Shown here: positions 35,391 to 48,400 of the stretch, piece by piece
Numbering within the stretch: the stretch's first letter is position 1
How the letters are laid out: every line of letters starts with the position of its first letter
Source of the DNA: Trametopsis cervina
Lineage: Eukaryota > Basidiomycota > Agaricomycetes > Polyporales > Irpicaceae
Direction: 5' to 3'
NCBI GenBank assembly: GCA_022385755.1
Contig: MU278355.1
Span: 376,974-440,973, forward strand
Length of the DNA: 64,000 nucleotides
Made by a program: the position numbers and the translations under genes
Notes under the pieces: generated by a model
The model's database searches: none
Told to the model about the DNA's origin: nothing
The model's input: only the letters and a program-made list of their open reading frames with translations

Positions 35391-35861
35391 ATATTAAGGC
35401 GTTTGGCTGTCAGCAGTACAGGGGCTGTGTACTTGGTCCAGCTTCCTGAACGCAAGTCCACGAAGGAGCGGCCCTAGATTGACGAGCATTGCCTACGGAA
35501 CTCCCATGGTCCCGGCAGAAGCGCATGCTTAAGAGGCTATCTATGGCAAGAGCAGACCTTGGAGATTGAACTTCCGCAAACAGACAATGCTGAAGACGGA
35601 AGATCAGCGCCTTCGTGCACAGGGGTTAGGAAAGGGTCTCATGAATGCTACACTGCGACCGCACTACTCACCGATATTATCGGCTGCATCTTCCCGAAAG
35701 TGACGTGTCTTACAGCCTCGCCATTCATTCACACGATAGGAGAAACGGTTTCCCGGAGGTGCGTGTAATGTACAATGTCTTGAACAGAAGGGGTATCTAC
35801 TAGTTTGCTGATAAATGAAGAAATGAAAATAAAACGATATGTTTACTTGGTGTACATACTT
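35391..35861. other. Spacer between the gene remnant and the DUF2828 gene
   Basis: I see nothing supportable in this stretch. It contains the 3' flank of the DUF2828 gene, which ends at 35862 on the minus strand. Confidence 0.5.
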
Positions 35862-38103
35862 TTAATCCACAACAATGAGTCCGTCGAAGCTCGCCTTGGA
35901 CAAGGACATCTTCATCACGGTCATGGGGTTGAAATCCGCCGGTGATGCCTTCTCTGGCGTCGCTTCTACCGTTACAATGTCCCACCCCTCCTCTTTGGCC
36001 ACCTCCTCAGGATCGACCTCCCCCATGAACACCTTCAGCAACGCAGGGGAGAACCCATTCATCAACGCTACACCCTTGCGGTCATGTAGCACGGGGTATG
36101 CGTCCCGCCCCGCGTTGAGGTTCCAGTACACAATCTGCGGCATCTCATATCCTGCCTCCTTGTACGCTTGCTCGATAACATCGTGATTAGTGTCCCAGTC
36201 CTTGGAAGACGTTTTGATATTCTGCTGCGCGTCGTCGAACTGCATGTCCGTGAAAACAAAGAGCCGCTTGATCATGTCTTCCTGCTTCAAGTTATGAAGC
36301 TTTGCTGCAGGCAACAGCAATTTCAGGAACACCGCATTGAGATCGGTGTTCATCCCCCAAGGTGCCCACGCCATTTTCTCTATAATCTCGGGGAGAGACG
36401 CGTCCTGGTCGATTACCACCAACTCAGGGGTTTCCGAGAACGTGATGAAGTGATTTGCAAACGGTGGTTTTGCAAGTTGAGCGACGATGAGCGAGAGAGC
36501 TATGGAAGGTAGGATAGGAGTAGTAGAATGCGGCTCTATCTTCGCCGAGAGGAGGTGACCCATGCTCCCAGACACATCGCAGATGGCTAGCGCATTCTCT
36601 AGAGCGCCGGACTCTCTGAGATTCTGTACCAACGTCTTCCACTGTGCCTCCAGTGTACGGATCTCAATGTCGGCCCACTTCATCTTGACAGCAGCCATTC
36701 CCGCCGAATGCGGCACAGGCCCTCCCTTGGTTTTCAGGGCCTGAACCAAATCCGCGATGATTTCATGAGGCATAAGCGTCGCCCCGCTAATCTTCCTTTT
36801 TCCACTCTCCACACTGATGAGGTAAGACTCAAAGCCCTGAGGGTCGTGCTCAAAGAAGCGGGTTTTGTTAAGCTTCATGCACGTCGCGGGGACGCGGGAG
36901 TATAGGATTTCCGTCCACCTTTTCGCGGACATGAGAGGCTCCGGACAGGAAAGGACCTTGCGGAGAGGCATGAGGACCCATCGCCTGTAGAATGATCGGA
37001 GGGCGTGCACGTCGTCTATGGGCAGCTCCGTGTCTAGCGGGCGAGAGAACGTGGGCCCGAGTTGGTGGTTTTGGTAAAGGAGGAACGCGATAGCCGTACT
37101 GAGGTTGGTAACGCGGTCATGTGACCTGCCGGGGCTGGGTGCCCATTTGCCTGCCAGGCTGACTTGGAATACTAGATCTCTACGCTCGTCGCCAGATGGA
37201 AGCTCTTCGATGCGATCTAGCAGTCGTATATCTTCCGCTAGTCTATCGGCGAATAGACGAGCCACCATGATGAACAAGGCGCGGAACTTGGGCTCGGAGA
37301 GTCGAGAGACGAGCTGTTCATGGAAGTGAGCGTTCTTCGCCTCTCGCTCCTGTCGGCTTTGCGCCTGCGGTACAGCAGGGGCGGGCGTCTTAGCAGACAC
37401 CGGCTTTCGCCGCATTCTCGTCGGCCTCCGTCTGTTGACGATAGGCCTCTGGTAATTGTGAAGGAACGTAAAGATAGGCGGACCGGAGGTAAGCTCGCCA
37501 ACTGCCGCCAACGCTACTATATTCGAAAGATCCTTCCAATACCCGTGCGCAGCCTTCTTTCCCTTGCGAGCATTGGAGAGCGGAGTGACGAGAGCTGATA
37601 GGTTCTGGATAGCGGTGCGTGGGTGATTTTTGTACAGCCATCCGAATGCTCTAATTGTCAATATGAGTTGAGGTTATAGTTGTTGATATTGAATCGGACA
37701 CTCACCGATAAAAAGTCTCTCGCTCGCCTTTTCCGTCGAGGATACTCCTGCATTGCCAAATCATTCGCAAGGTTATCTCAGGGTCCTCCCTCCATGCCCT
37801 GCGAAGCTTCTCGTTGAGATCCGCGGTAGAGTTGTATCCGGGCCTCAATACCTGGAACGCATCCAGGGTATCCGAACCAGTAGAGCTGTATGCTGGCGAG
37901 TTTTTGTCCGTCCGAGTACGATTGGCCACAGCCTTCAACGCATCCATCATCGAGTTCGTCACGGGTGTTTGAGCTCCATGGCTACTCTCCGGCGCAGCAC
38001 GGAGAGGGAGCAGCTTATCCAGGAATGCGGGGTCATAGAGTTCGGGGATGTGAGGGAGCGTGACGTTCTGAGAGCTGGCGTTAGGGGTTGTAACGGCGGG
38101 CAT
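35862..38103 (-). CDS. DUF2828 family protein with a vWA-like domain
   Basis: This is a conserved protein of unknown function found in fungi and plants (DUF2828). Two exons (38103-37706 and 37650-35862) join in phase to 728 residues. The N-terminal half is helical (LRRAWREDPEITLRMIWQ...FGWLYKNHPRTAIQNL), which in this family resembles a TROVE-type repeat scaffold. It is followed by a basic linker (RRRPTRMRRKP). The C-terminal third has a von Willebrand A-type fold with the MIDAS-like signature AICDVSGSMG (Asp-x-Ser-x-Ser pattern), then THFITFSETP-like and KRLFVFTDMQFDDA strands. There is no signal peptide or membrane segment. The gene looks intact and has a single 55-base intron. A role in ribonucleoprotein or complex assembly is sometimes suspected for the fold, but nothing here proves it. 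Confidence 0.92.
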
Positions 38104-39289
38104 GACACTTTGATTGAGTTGTAGAGCTCAATACACGCTTCGAAAGAGCGAGGTGAGGTAGCTGAGCGACAGACATGGCCATTTATACGTGGTGCCTCTC
38201 GGTTAAGGAGTCACTACAGAGTCATCCGAAAGCCACCATCTACGCCACATTTGGTGAGATGTATGCATAGTTTGTTGTCTAGCAGGGTTCGACTGAGAAA
38301 TCACAAGTGATAAATGCACTGCCCGCAGCTCGAAAACATACCTGTGACTCAGTACACAGGTTATATTTCACCGTCGGCTGTTCTGCCTGTCATATTGCGG
38401 TCCCGAACACGTCCTTACTTGGCAGGGGGAAATGAGGCTTGAAGATAGAAGTGAGCTGAGGTACAAGAGACGTAAGGAACAAGCATGTGAGGTCGGTGGT
38501 GTGAGGTCACTGTACGAAGGCAAGCCACTGAGCGTTACTGGAGTTGAAATTGAATTTCACATCACACCGACGGCTGCAAGAGGCAAAGTGAGAGAAGGCT
38601 ATACATGCAAACCCTGCACACATGTTACTTCGAGCTGCAATTGCCTACGATTCGAAATAAGGAAGTTTACAGTTGTTGAATCCGCTAGCTGCTATGATCA
38701 ACAATATCCATGTCCTCCTTCTGAGTCGAGGCCTCGAAGAAATAAATATAAAACGGCGTATTTATAGCCAGTTCGTGTTGGCCGTTTATCAAAGAGTGAG
38801 CTAGAAGGAGGAGAAGTGTGAAAAACATGTGATACACCGCACTCATGGCTCTCATGCAGTGACTTCGGTATCAATTCTTCAAGTAGGCACGTTCGACCTT
38901 GTGCTGGTCTGCCTCATATGCGCCGATACCGGCGTAACATCTGAGCAAGCTGTGCAGATGCGGCTGGTCAGCATGCCCGGCCACGAAGCAGTTGCAGTCC
39001 GACATGAAGCAACCAGGACGTTTCCTCATGTTTGTGGGAAACACAAACACGTGCGCCTGCCCATGTGATGCCCGACAATTCCCAAATACGGACAAATCCC
39101 GACGCGCCATCACGAAGCTGCTGATCGAAGGAGTGAGACGGCACTTGGACTGTGTGCTCCCTCCACAGCTTCTGACGCCTCTCGCTATCATATATCTCGC
39201 TGCTGGACAATGACCTTGGAATGCACTCCTACAGCACCATCTCTTGTTGGCCAGACGCTGCCCTCGGCGTGTATCGCTTCACCGTCCAG
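38104..39289. other. Divergent promoter region between DUF2828 and ceramidase genes
   Basis: The two flanking genes diverge from here. Frames at 38432-38767 and 38871-39210 are short and overlap on both strands without motifs. No further gene is supported. Confidence 0.5.
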
Positions 39290-42200
39290 ATGTTCAGCAA
39301 GACGCTGATATACCTCACGACTTGGGTCGCGACGTCCGCCGTGCTTTCGCAGCATGGCGTGGGTACGAATGCTCAGTCTACATACCTACTCGGTCTTGGT
39401 ATGTTCTGCAGATTCATACGCGTCATGAGAGACTTACATGTCGTTTCGTAGGAATTGGTGATATCACTGGGTGCGTGGCGTTTTCGTTGAGGATCATAGA
39501 AGTAAGCAGAGACTGAGGTCACAATGTCTACACAGGCCGGTAGTGGAGACAAACATGATGGTGCGTAGTCTGAAACTCAAACACGTTAGTTATACCAATA
39601 TATTTCGCTAGGGATACGCCAGTTTGGCCCAGACGGATACCGGCTTGCACCTCAGGCAACGCAGTCGTGCATGGATTGTCGCAGATGCCACCAACCCCAC
39701 CCAACGCGTCGTTTTCATCAACGCAGGTAAGCCATCCCTCCACCAGCCTCCCTTTCACGTTCTTACGTTCTCTAGACATCGCAATGGGAGACACCGGCAT
39801 CCGTCGTTCCATCGTCTCCAAGCTCTCCTCGCTCTACCCGCAATACTACAGCAACTCCAACATCGCTCTCTCATCCACGCACCAGCACAGCGGCGTCGGC
39901 GGCTACCTCGAAGATCTGCTCCCACAGCTCACCGCCCTAGGCTACGTCAAAGAGACCGCAGACGCCATCGTCGCAGGGACAGTGCTCGCCGTGCAGCGCG
40001 CGCACGACTCGTTGAAGCCCGGGACGCTGTCTATTGGTAACACCACGATTCTGGACGCGAACATCAATCGCAGTCCGAGCGCTTACCTGGCGAACCCGGC
40101 AGAGGAACGGGCGAAGTATCAGTACGACCAGGATAAGGATATGAGTCTGTTGAGGTTTGACGATACAGATGGGAATGCGAGAGGCTTTATCAGTTTCTTC
40201 CCTGTGCATGGCACCAGCTTGTACGAGGTATGTTTGATTGATTTGTCTGCATATATTCATACTGATTTCGATGGCTTAGAACAACACTCTGGTCAGCAGC
40301 GACAATAAGGGCATGGCTGCCTATCTCTACGAATGTGCGTCCTCTCTCTACGCAGAGTATTTCCAATGCTCACCTCGCATATAGCCATGGTGGAGCCCTC
40401 TGCGATGCCAGGAAACCAGACATTCATTGCAGGCTTCGCTCAAGGTATGTCTCTCACCCCCTCCACGAAGTATGGTGTACTTACTGGGATACAGCGAACG
40501 TTGGAGATACCAGTCCAAATACGTGAGCTAATAAACCGATATCCCGTATCTCATTGATAATTGACGCGTATATGCATAGACTCGGCGCGTTCTGCGAAAG
40601 CCCCGGCCAACCCTGGGATGGCTTGGCCTGTGAGTTTGAGCATTCAACGTGCGGAAACATGACGCAGGACTGCCATGGACGGTATGTGTGCACCGGTTTC
40701 AACCATCATGTTACTCAAACACACATTGTCACGACAGAGGCCCTGGTTTCCGCATCTCCGACTTCGAATCCAACAGGATTATCGGCCAAAAGCAGGTCGA
40801 CGGTGCCAAGACGCTCATGAGCCAAAAGCTGGCTCCCGTGAGCGGGCCTGTGAGCTTTGTGCACACGTACTTGAACATGTAAGTGTTAGCTATTCCACTG
40901 TATGGAGTGAGTCTAATGCTCAAACTTGTCAGGTCTTTCCATCAATTCAAGCTGCCGAATGGTACCACCGTGCAGACGTGTCCTGCCGCTCTCGGTTTCT
41001 CGTTTGCTGGAGGAACAACGTGCGTTTGTATCATATTACCGCTTGTACGAGGGTTGACAGCATCCGCTATTATAGGGACGGTCCTGGCGCATTTGACTTC
41101 ATCCAAGGAGACAACTCGTCCAACCCACAGAACCCCTTCTGGGAGATTGTCAAGGGCGCGATAACACCCAACCCTCCCCCTGAACAGATCGCATGTCATT
41201 CCCCGAAGCCGATCTTGTTGGACACGGTCAGTAGCGAGCTGTATTCTTGGTCTTATGAACGGTCTGGGCTGACTATGTTGTGTGATAGGGTTATGCAACA
41301 ACCCCGTACCTGTGGTCACCGCATACCGTCGACATCCAGATGTTGCGTGTGGGGAACGTGGTGATGTTGATCATACCCGGAGAGCTTACGACGATGTCTG
41401 GTAGACGAATCCGGTACGTCGCATATCTCTTCGACGGAGATGTTTACTTAATGTTCGAACGCTTCGCCTCGTGTAGAGATGCTGTCCGCGCTCAACTCAT
41501 TTCGTCAGGCGTGATTGGCGAAGACGCGTATGTTGTCCTCGCCGGACCTGCGAATACGTACGGACACTATATTACGACACCCGAGGAGTACGGAGTGCAG
41601 AGGTACGAAGGCGCGTCGACGCTTTTTGGACCATGTGAGTGCTCGACAAATTATACCTGTTTCGAGCTTCGTGCTAAGAGTGGATTCACCTAGGGACCTT
41701 GAACGCATACATCGACAAGTACTCGAGCCTCGTGCCGTTCCTTGATCCTACGAACACAGCGACAGTGCCGTCTGACCCTGCACCAGAGGACCAGACCAGT
41801 AAGGCCATCTCACTTCGAGTAAGTCCTAGTTCCGTGCACCCGTCATGAAGAAAGCAATTGAACGCGATTCGTGTTGCCAGGTAGGTATCATTCAAGATAA
41901 CGCACCCATCGGAAAGAAGTTTGGCGATGCTCTAGTGGATGTTGCTAAGACTCCGTACAAGGCGGGGGATTCGGTCGTAGCGCAATTTGTTGGGTAAGAT
42001 TTGTTTCGGCCGCCCTGTCGCGTTTGCTGATGTTGAGTTTATTGTGCGCTTCTGTCAGAGCTAATCCTAGGGTGAGCTTGTTGAGATCGCGGACTCGGAC
42101 TTTGAGCTGATGATTTGGTGTTAGAACAACTTCCGACTTGAAGGAACCTTCCTCACTGTCGACCAGGTTGTTAACGGGCAGTGGACTCCGGTGCGGTCAG

Positions 42201-42515
42201 ACTCACACCCTTCGACCACATACCAGTGGGTGCGGACCAATGAGGTATGTTTTGCTTCAATTCGTTTACCTCATCGAATATTGACACACATCCGAAAAGA
42301 TTCTGGGATACAGCACTGTCAACATTACGTGGACCATCGAGGATGGAACACCTGGTGAGCCCCATTTCATTAATCAACTATGTTCGGTCACTAACGTGCA
42401 AACGCTTTGTGTAGCCGGTACCTATCGCCTAACGTACATCGGCGACTCTAAGCCGCTCATCGGATCCATCACCGCCTTCGTCGGGCATTCCTCCAACTTC
42501 ACAATCTCTGCCTGA
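39290..42515 (+). CDS. Neutral (alkaline-type) ceramidase
   Basis: This is an amidase that cleaves ceramide into sphingosine and a fatty acid at the cell surface or in secretory compartments. The start at 39290 gives a hydrophobic signal peptide (MFSKTLIYLTTWVATSAVLS). The mature protein begins YLLGLGIGDITGPVVETNMMGYASLAQ after three short introns, which is a hallmark of the family. Zinc-site and active-site landmarks follow in order: DIAMGDTGIRR, the THQHSGVGGY His motif, FFPVHGTS, NNTLVSSDNKGMAAYLYE containing the expected nucleophile Ser, PGELTTMSGRRIR with the metal-binding Glu, and VLAGPANTYGHYITTPEEY. The C-terminal Ig-like domain runs from NNFRLEGTFLTVDQ to SSNFTISA. There are at least fifteen exons, many under 100 bases. 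Borders of the smallest exons are approximate. All key motifs are present, so it is probably functional. Confidence 0.93.
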
Positions 42516-43509
42516 CAATCACAGAACTCCTCGTCTAGTTCATGCCCCTCGCCGACTTCGGGCTCTTCGCAGAGCTCTGGCTCAAGTTCACGACAACGTA
42601 ACGTTTTACTTTCATGTTTATTTTCGTGTGCGGTTACGGTTTGGTTTTACGTTCTTTCATGATTCATGATCTTGTTCCGGATTGGACATTTTCACGTACG
42701 CTGTGTAGGAGTTAGATTTGTTAGCGTCGCTATGTTACTCGCTGTGTATGCGCACGCCACCTATGTTTGAGAGCTGTGTTACGGCACAGATGATCAGCAT
42801 GGTCGTATTGTACGAAAACGCGTGCTCTACTGTACGATGGCACACGCTTTCGTAGCGCTCCTCAGTGGCGAGTCATGGTGCGTCCCGCAGTACTGCCAAG
42901 TGTTCGTACGTAGTGCGTTCGGCATCGAATTAAACGTTCAGCTCAAGGTACGCGCAGCTGCTCCTTGAGTTGACTTGCGCTAAGCTTGTCAGTCGCGCAG
43001 TGGTCAAGATGTTATATTCCTATGTTCTGCGTGTGCATCGGTATGTTTCAAGGTGCTATGCGCCGAAATGATGCTGTCGTTGCAGGATCGGGGGCCGCGT
43101 CAACACGATGACGATGTTAAGTGATCGCCTTCGCCACGTGCAACTCAACATTCATTCATCAAATTGCGATGCTCCTCCGCAGACTCAACGGCCAGGAACG
43201 CGTCGTCACTCTATGAACGCGCTTCAGCGATGCGATGAATCGACGAGATGTCGCCATAGATCTGAAAAACTGCGGACTCTCCGGACATCGTCACTGGCTA
43301 ATTGCCAGCAGCGCGCGTGTCACTATGGCTGGATTCCCACTCGGAAGCATAGTCAGAGAAGAGTACGCACACCCCGGCTGCTATGCATGCGTGAGTATCA
43401 GATGTTTCTCTCACCAACGGCGACACGCGCAGTATCCGTCGCCTTCATATATAGTCCTGCGAGGTAGTGGAAGAGTCCTCATTCCCCAACCACCAGCATC
43501 ATCATCACA
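42516..43509. other. Intergenic region before the MDR reductase
   Basis: No gene is supported. The frame at 43108-43467 lacks motifs. The right end holds a TATA-type element (TATATA at 43448-43453). Confidence 0.5.
43448..43453 (+). promoter_or_regulatory. TATA box of the MDR reductase gene
   Basis: TATATA lies 57 bases before the start codon, followed by a CACCAGCATCATCATCACA leader that is rich in C and A, as is common before fungal starts. Confidence 0.45.
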
Positions 43510-44850
43510 ATGTCTACAACCGAGATACCCAAGAAACAGCAAGCATGGATCGTTGTTCGCAGAGGCGAGCCGAAAGACGCAGTCAAGTTCACTGACCAAC
43601 GAGAAGTCCCGTCCAAAATACCCAAGGGCCATGCTTTGATCAAAGTCGAGGCCGCGGCTATGAACCCTGTGTAAGTCTCAGTTACGTTTCGTTTTAAGAG
43701 AGTAACAATTGACCTGTATGTTCTGCAGAGGCTACAAGCTCATGAGCCTGGTTCCGAACTTTGCGGTGAAGCGACCGCACGTCGCTGAATATGACTTCAC
43801 TGGAATAGTCGTCGACGCGAATGACACTGCATTCCAGAACGGTCAAGCTGTCTACGGAATGGTCAACCCTTGTAAGTGGTTCTAACAAAACTTGTGAGAA
43901 ACGTGTGCTAATAACATCCCCATGTAGCGGATACCATGAAAACAGGCTACGGCGCACTCTCACAATACACAGTATGCGCAGCTGACCGCATGACAACACG
44001 CCCTGCGCACCTCAAGCCCACTGAAGCCGCCGGTCTTGCGATAGTCGGGTTCACAGCGTACCAAGCGCTATTCACCATGGCGAACCTTGAAGCCGGCCAG
44101 AGTATTTTCATAAACGGAGGGAGCACAACTGTCGGGATCGCGGCGATACAGATGGCGAAGTCGTTGGGATGCAAGGTGACGGCTACTGGTTCGTCACGGC
44201 GGGAAGAGCTCTTCAAGAGCCTGGGTGTTGACACAGTAAGTCACTCCCTTGTTCCCGCGAGTGCGTTTTCCGAGACTAACGACTGTGTAAAACTAGTTCA
44301 TCGACTACACGCAAGGCCCAATCCACAAACAACTAGAAGCCAACCCTCCCTCAACAAAATTCCACCTCTTCCTCGAAGCAGTCGGAAACACAGACGTGAA
44401 GATGTACACGCACTCCGAAAAATACCTCGCGCCCGGCGGACACTTCATCTCCGTCGGCCCGTTCCCGCACGGCGTCGGCGGGTTCTTCGAGATGCTGCAT
44501 CTGTGCGTTGAGCTCGTGCGGCCTGCGTTCTTGGGTGGTGTACGGCGCAAGTGGTCGTAAGTCTCTCACATCTATTTGAGTATAAATGACGCAAATGCTG
44601 ATTGAATGATAGGTTCGTGAGGGAGCTACCCTCGGAGAACGTACCGAAATACGGAGAGCTAGTTAACAAAGGTAGGCCGCCCCGTCATCCTCCCCGCTGG
44701 CATCCGCTGACTCGTCTGCTTGTAGGCGTCATCAAGCCAGTGATAGACTCCGTGTACGAGTTCGAGGAGGTACCGCAGGCGTACGAGCGTTCATTATCGC
44801 AACGCGCCGCCGGGAAGATCGTCGTCAAAGTCGATCCGAACGTCGAGTGA
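43510..44850 (+). CDS. MDR-family NAD(P)H-dependent reductase (quinone oxidoreductase-like)
   Basis: This is a medium-chain dehydrogenase/reductase without the structural zinc cysteines, so most like quinone oxidoreductases or enoyl reductases that use NADPH. The start is the ATG of MSTTEIPKKQQAWIVVRRGEP. The GroES-like fold includes HALIKVEAAAMNPVGYKL and EYDFTGIVVDAN. The nucleotide-binding fold has GLAIVGFTAYQAL, then IFINGGSTTVGIAAIQMAK (Gly-rich loop) and KVTATGSSRREE. Later come FIDYTQGP, FHLFLEAVG, KYLAPGGHFISVG, and the terminal VYEFEEVPQAYERSLSQRAAGKIVVKV. Six exons are separated by introns of about 50-60 bases. The substrate is unknown. It lies about 9 kb from the terpene synthases, so a role in that pathway is possible but unproven. 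Confidence 0.9.
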
Positions 44851-45476
44851 AGGACTGCTTTTGTTGTTGTTGAGGATGTGTTATGATTTATTGTAGCGTA
44901 GATTTATTGGACTTTGTGTGTGTAGCGTTGGGTGTAGATGAAACTAATTACATACCATGGCTTTGTTGGCATCTGCGCGTCGGCGTGAGCTGAATGAGGA
45001 AGCGTCGGGCGGGGTGGCGTCGATCAACGGCGCGATCAAGGTTCGTATGTGGCGTGTCGCGGCTTTTATCTCTACTTCATCCTTCTCGACCACGACCGCA
45101 TTCTCCTTTGCATCTGTCTCAATTGCCTGCCAAATATAATGTTCTCTACTTTTATCATTTGCTCGCATAATCAGCTTATGGGGTGTATTCTGTTGGCTCA
45201 ATCCGCCTGCTGGTTTTCTCTGCCCAGCGCGAGCTGAATGCTACGCATATATGCATGAGTGCCTGTAAGCGCACCCCTTCATTTTCATTGCAGAGCCTCG
45301 CTGCCTTCATAGTTTCTCAGTCAAACTTACTCGTGATCCAGCAAGGCAGCAACACGTCATCCTCTCATTTGATCAACGCTGACAGTCAGAAGTGCAAAGC
45401 TATTGAGATACACACTCCATTGCGAACTGGATCAATACGAGGATATGAGCGCATCTATAAGTCGTACGGCCGGCGC
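44851..45476. other. Intergenic region before the NACHT-WD40 pseudogene
   Basis: A 60-codon plus-strand frame at 44957 (MALLASARRRELNEE...) and an 85-codon minus-strand frame overlap each other. Neither has a family motif, so I call no gene here. Confidence 0.45.
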
Positions 45477-48400
45477 ATGTCCACCCGTCTGTTAATAGCT
45501 GGCAGAGGTAGGGGCAATGCATACTTCTTCCCTCTACTCTTTTCTATTGCGAGGAGTTTCGTGTTGAGTCATGAGTTCTGTTGCATATTGGTGAGACTGT
45601 TTACCATTACGAATGAGTCGATTTGCTGACTGGGTTATCCTTTGTCAGGCTCGAAGGTGAGAGTCGTCGCTGAAGTCCTTCCTGGTATACCGCAGCCATT
45701 GACATACCTTACTGCGTGTAGCAATCGCTGTTCAGTCCCTCGATCCATCCTACCGACTTAAATGCAAACTCCAGCTCGAAGTTTCGATAGACGACAAGAA
45801 GCTCGCACCCCATACGTTTGAAAAAGGACAGGAGATATGCGTTAAGAAGGTTGAACCCACTATGCGAGTGTCGGCCATATCTATATATCTGTTCAGTGTA
45901 CTCACCATAGTCCCTACTTTAGTGTGTGTTCTTCTGCAAAACCTGTGGTCAGTATCGTTCTCTCCGAAGTCCATACGCTGAGGACTTGGAGAGACCAGCC
46001 AGTGATTGAGCTGTCGAACGTTTCTACTACCATCGACAATGGACACACAATACTTAAAGGTAAGGCTTCCCTTACCCAAACCTCTACGTCACTCACGCAT
46101 ACAATAGACACCGACGGCCATGTATCTATCACGCTCACGTTTTCTGTATGTCACGATGGCGAACTGGCTGAAAATGCCACCATGCAATCCAAGGATGCTC
46201 TCAAGGGGAAGCAGGTCCTGCTCGACAAACCTGGCAAAGCCCGAGGGGTGGTCGAGTTCATCATGGATGTTGGTGACAAGTTTGGTGACGTTCGTGGCGG
46301 ATTTCATTACTTTGTAAACGTAGTTGCTGATAGTACTTCCAGGTGCACCCAGCTGCAAAGGCTACGTTCTTCGCACCAGGGTTATTGCAAGAGGTGGCGT
46401 GAGATTGTCTGACAGTTCTACCAGACGCTAATTGCACTGCAGGCATGTGAGCGCCAGGAGACATGCAGGGATGCAGCAATGTCTTTGACGAGCGAGTTTG
46501 AGTCCTTCCTCGCTGTGAAGGACGGCGTTGCGGGCCTGCAAGGGCGCGAGAAGTCACGGGAGGCGCTGTGCAGCATGCTGTCGCTCATTGCGCAGATCGC
46601 AGAGTTTATCACCAGTTATGCACATACAGGGATTGCAGCGGACCTCCTGTCTACGGATACACGGAGAAGATAACATCGTTCAAAACGGATTTCGAGCGCA
46701 TGCGCAGGCAGTTCTTCGAGCACATCCAGATTGACACGTTCCAGCTCGCGTTGGATTCACGTGAGTCCATTATATGTTTATATTCTGTAATGATAATGAT
46801 AATAACGCTGCATCGTAGACCAAGATGCGACGCTGATGCAGCTAAATCCTGTGAAGAAGGCTTATTATAGTTCCGAGTTGGGCTATCTGGATGGAACGCG
46901 GGTGAAGTTGTTGGATCAAATCTCGAAATGGGCACAACTACCAGTGCAGACAGAGCCGGCCGAGGACCCTGCTCTAGCGAAAGTGTTCTGGCTCCATGGT
47001 CTCGCAGGTTCCGGAAAGAGCACCGTTACTCATACTGTCGCAAAGCTGGTGAAGGAACGACGCCTCTATTTGTCATGTTTCTTCTGCAAAAGGGACGACA
47101 GCGATCGCTCCGCCGCCGATAGGCTTCTCCCGACGTTAGCATACCAGTTCGCGCAGCAACACCCTTCCTATCGAGAAGCGCTGATAGGGGTGTTACAGGG
47201 AACGAACAGTGGCGAAGTCTTCGGTGGGGCCGTGAACTCTCAGCTGAAGCTCCTCTTTATGAATATCCTTCCATTGACGACTGCACCTTCGCACCCAGGA
47301 CATCGAAAACCGGCCCGTTCCATTGCGTTCTCATCTGACAACATACGCCTAGTATCCGGCTCTGAAGATTTCAGCATACGGATATAGGATGTGCAGAGTG
47401 GGAACATCATCGGTGAGCTCTGTGGCCATACGCAGCTCGTTCAGTCGGTATCGTTCTCTCCAAACGGAAAACGAATCATCTCTGGGTCCGCCGACTGCAC
47501 AATACGCGAATGGGACGCGTCTTCCTTGATCTCGACTACACCTTCGCGTCCAAAACCTGCACAAGCACGAACCACGCGTCGTAAATCTATCTCAAAGCGC
47601 GTAGGCTACTTCCACGACGGCCAAAGCTTCGCGGTAGTTCGGTATTCGCTCACAGAAATGTACGCCGAGGATGTACCGACCGGAGACGTATTGAAGAGGG
47701 TCGAATTCGATGGCGAAGGTGTAACCGACATTGCCTTTCTGGCGTGTACCCCGGACGGGTCGTGCGTTGCTTTCGTGTACAGCAACTACTCATACATCCA
47801 ACTATGGCACACAACCGAAGGCACATGCACTGAAGCTGCGTGTGGCATGGAGGGATACGTGGAGTGGGCTGTGTTTTCTCCAGACGGCCGTTATGTCCTC
47901 TCCGTGGAAGTTCTGGACAAACCCGTGTGGGACCTCTGGTCTGTTGACACTGGCGAGTCAATCACGGAGTGGGTCGACGTCACGCTGGATACGTGGAAAC
48001 CTGTCTTCTCGTCTACTGGACCACATCTCTCCTTCCTGAGTTTCGGGACTGGTGGCATTACCATTCACAAGTTTGAGCTACAGTGTGGACAGCTTATATT
48101 GAGCGACGCTGCATTTGTCCCACTTCAGAAACCTGCCGATCCAGAGAATTTCGACATATCATTCTCGAGCGTGACCTACTCACCAGACGAACAATTCCTC
48201 GCCTCGGGATCATCAAACAGGATTTACTTCACAGATACCACCACTCATGCAGTCGAACGAGAATTCACTCTACCCTGGTATGATTCCTACGCTGGGCATG
48301 CGTCTTCTATATGTTACTCTCCCGATGGCACATTCCTGGCAGCGGCGACGAAGACTGGACATATCGCTATATGGAACGCGAATGGCGCTGACGACAGGCT

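Noticed and set aside
44944..45201. Opposed 85-codon minus and 60-codon plus frames
   Set aside because: They look slightly protein-like but conflict with each other, lack motifs and have no partner exons.
47352..47387. Intron that would remove the TAG in the WD40 frame
   Set aside because: The only GT...AG pair ending at the TAG would be 36 bases, shorter than the introns seen here, and would delete conserved WD40 residues.
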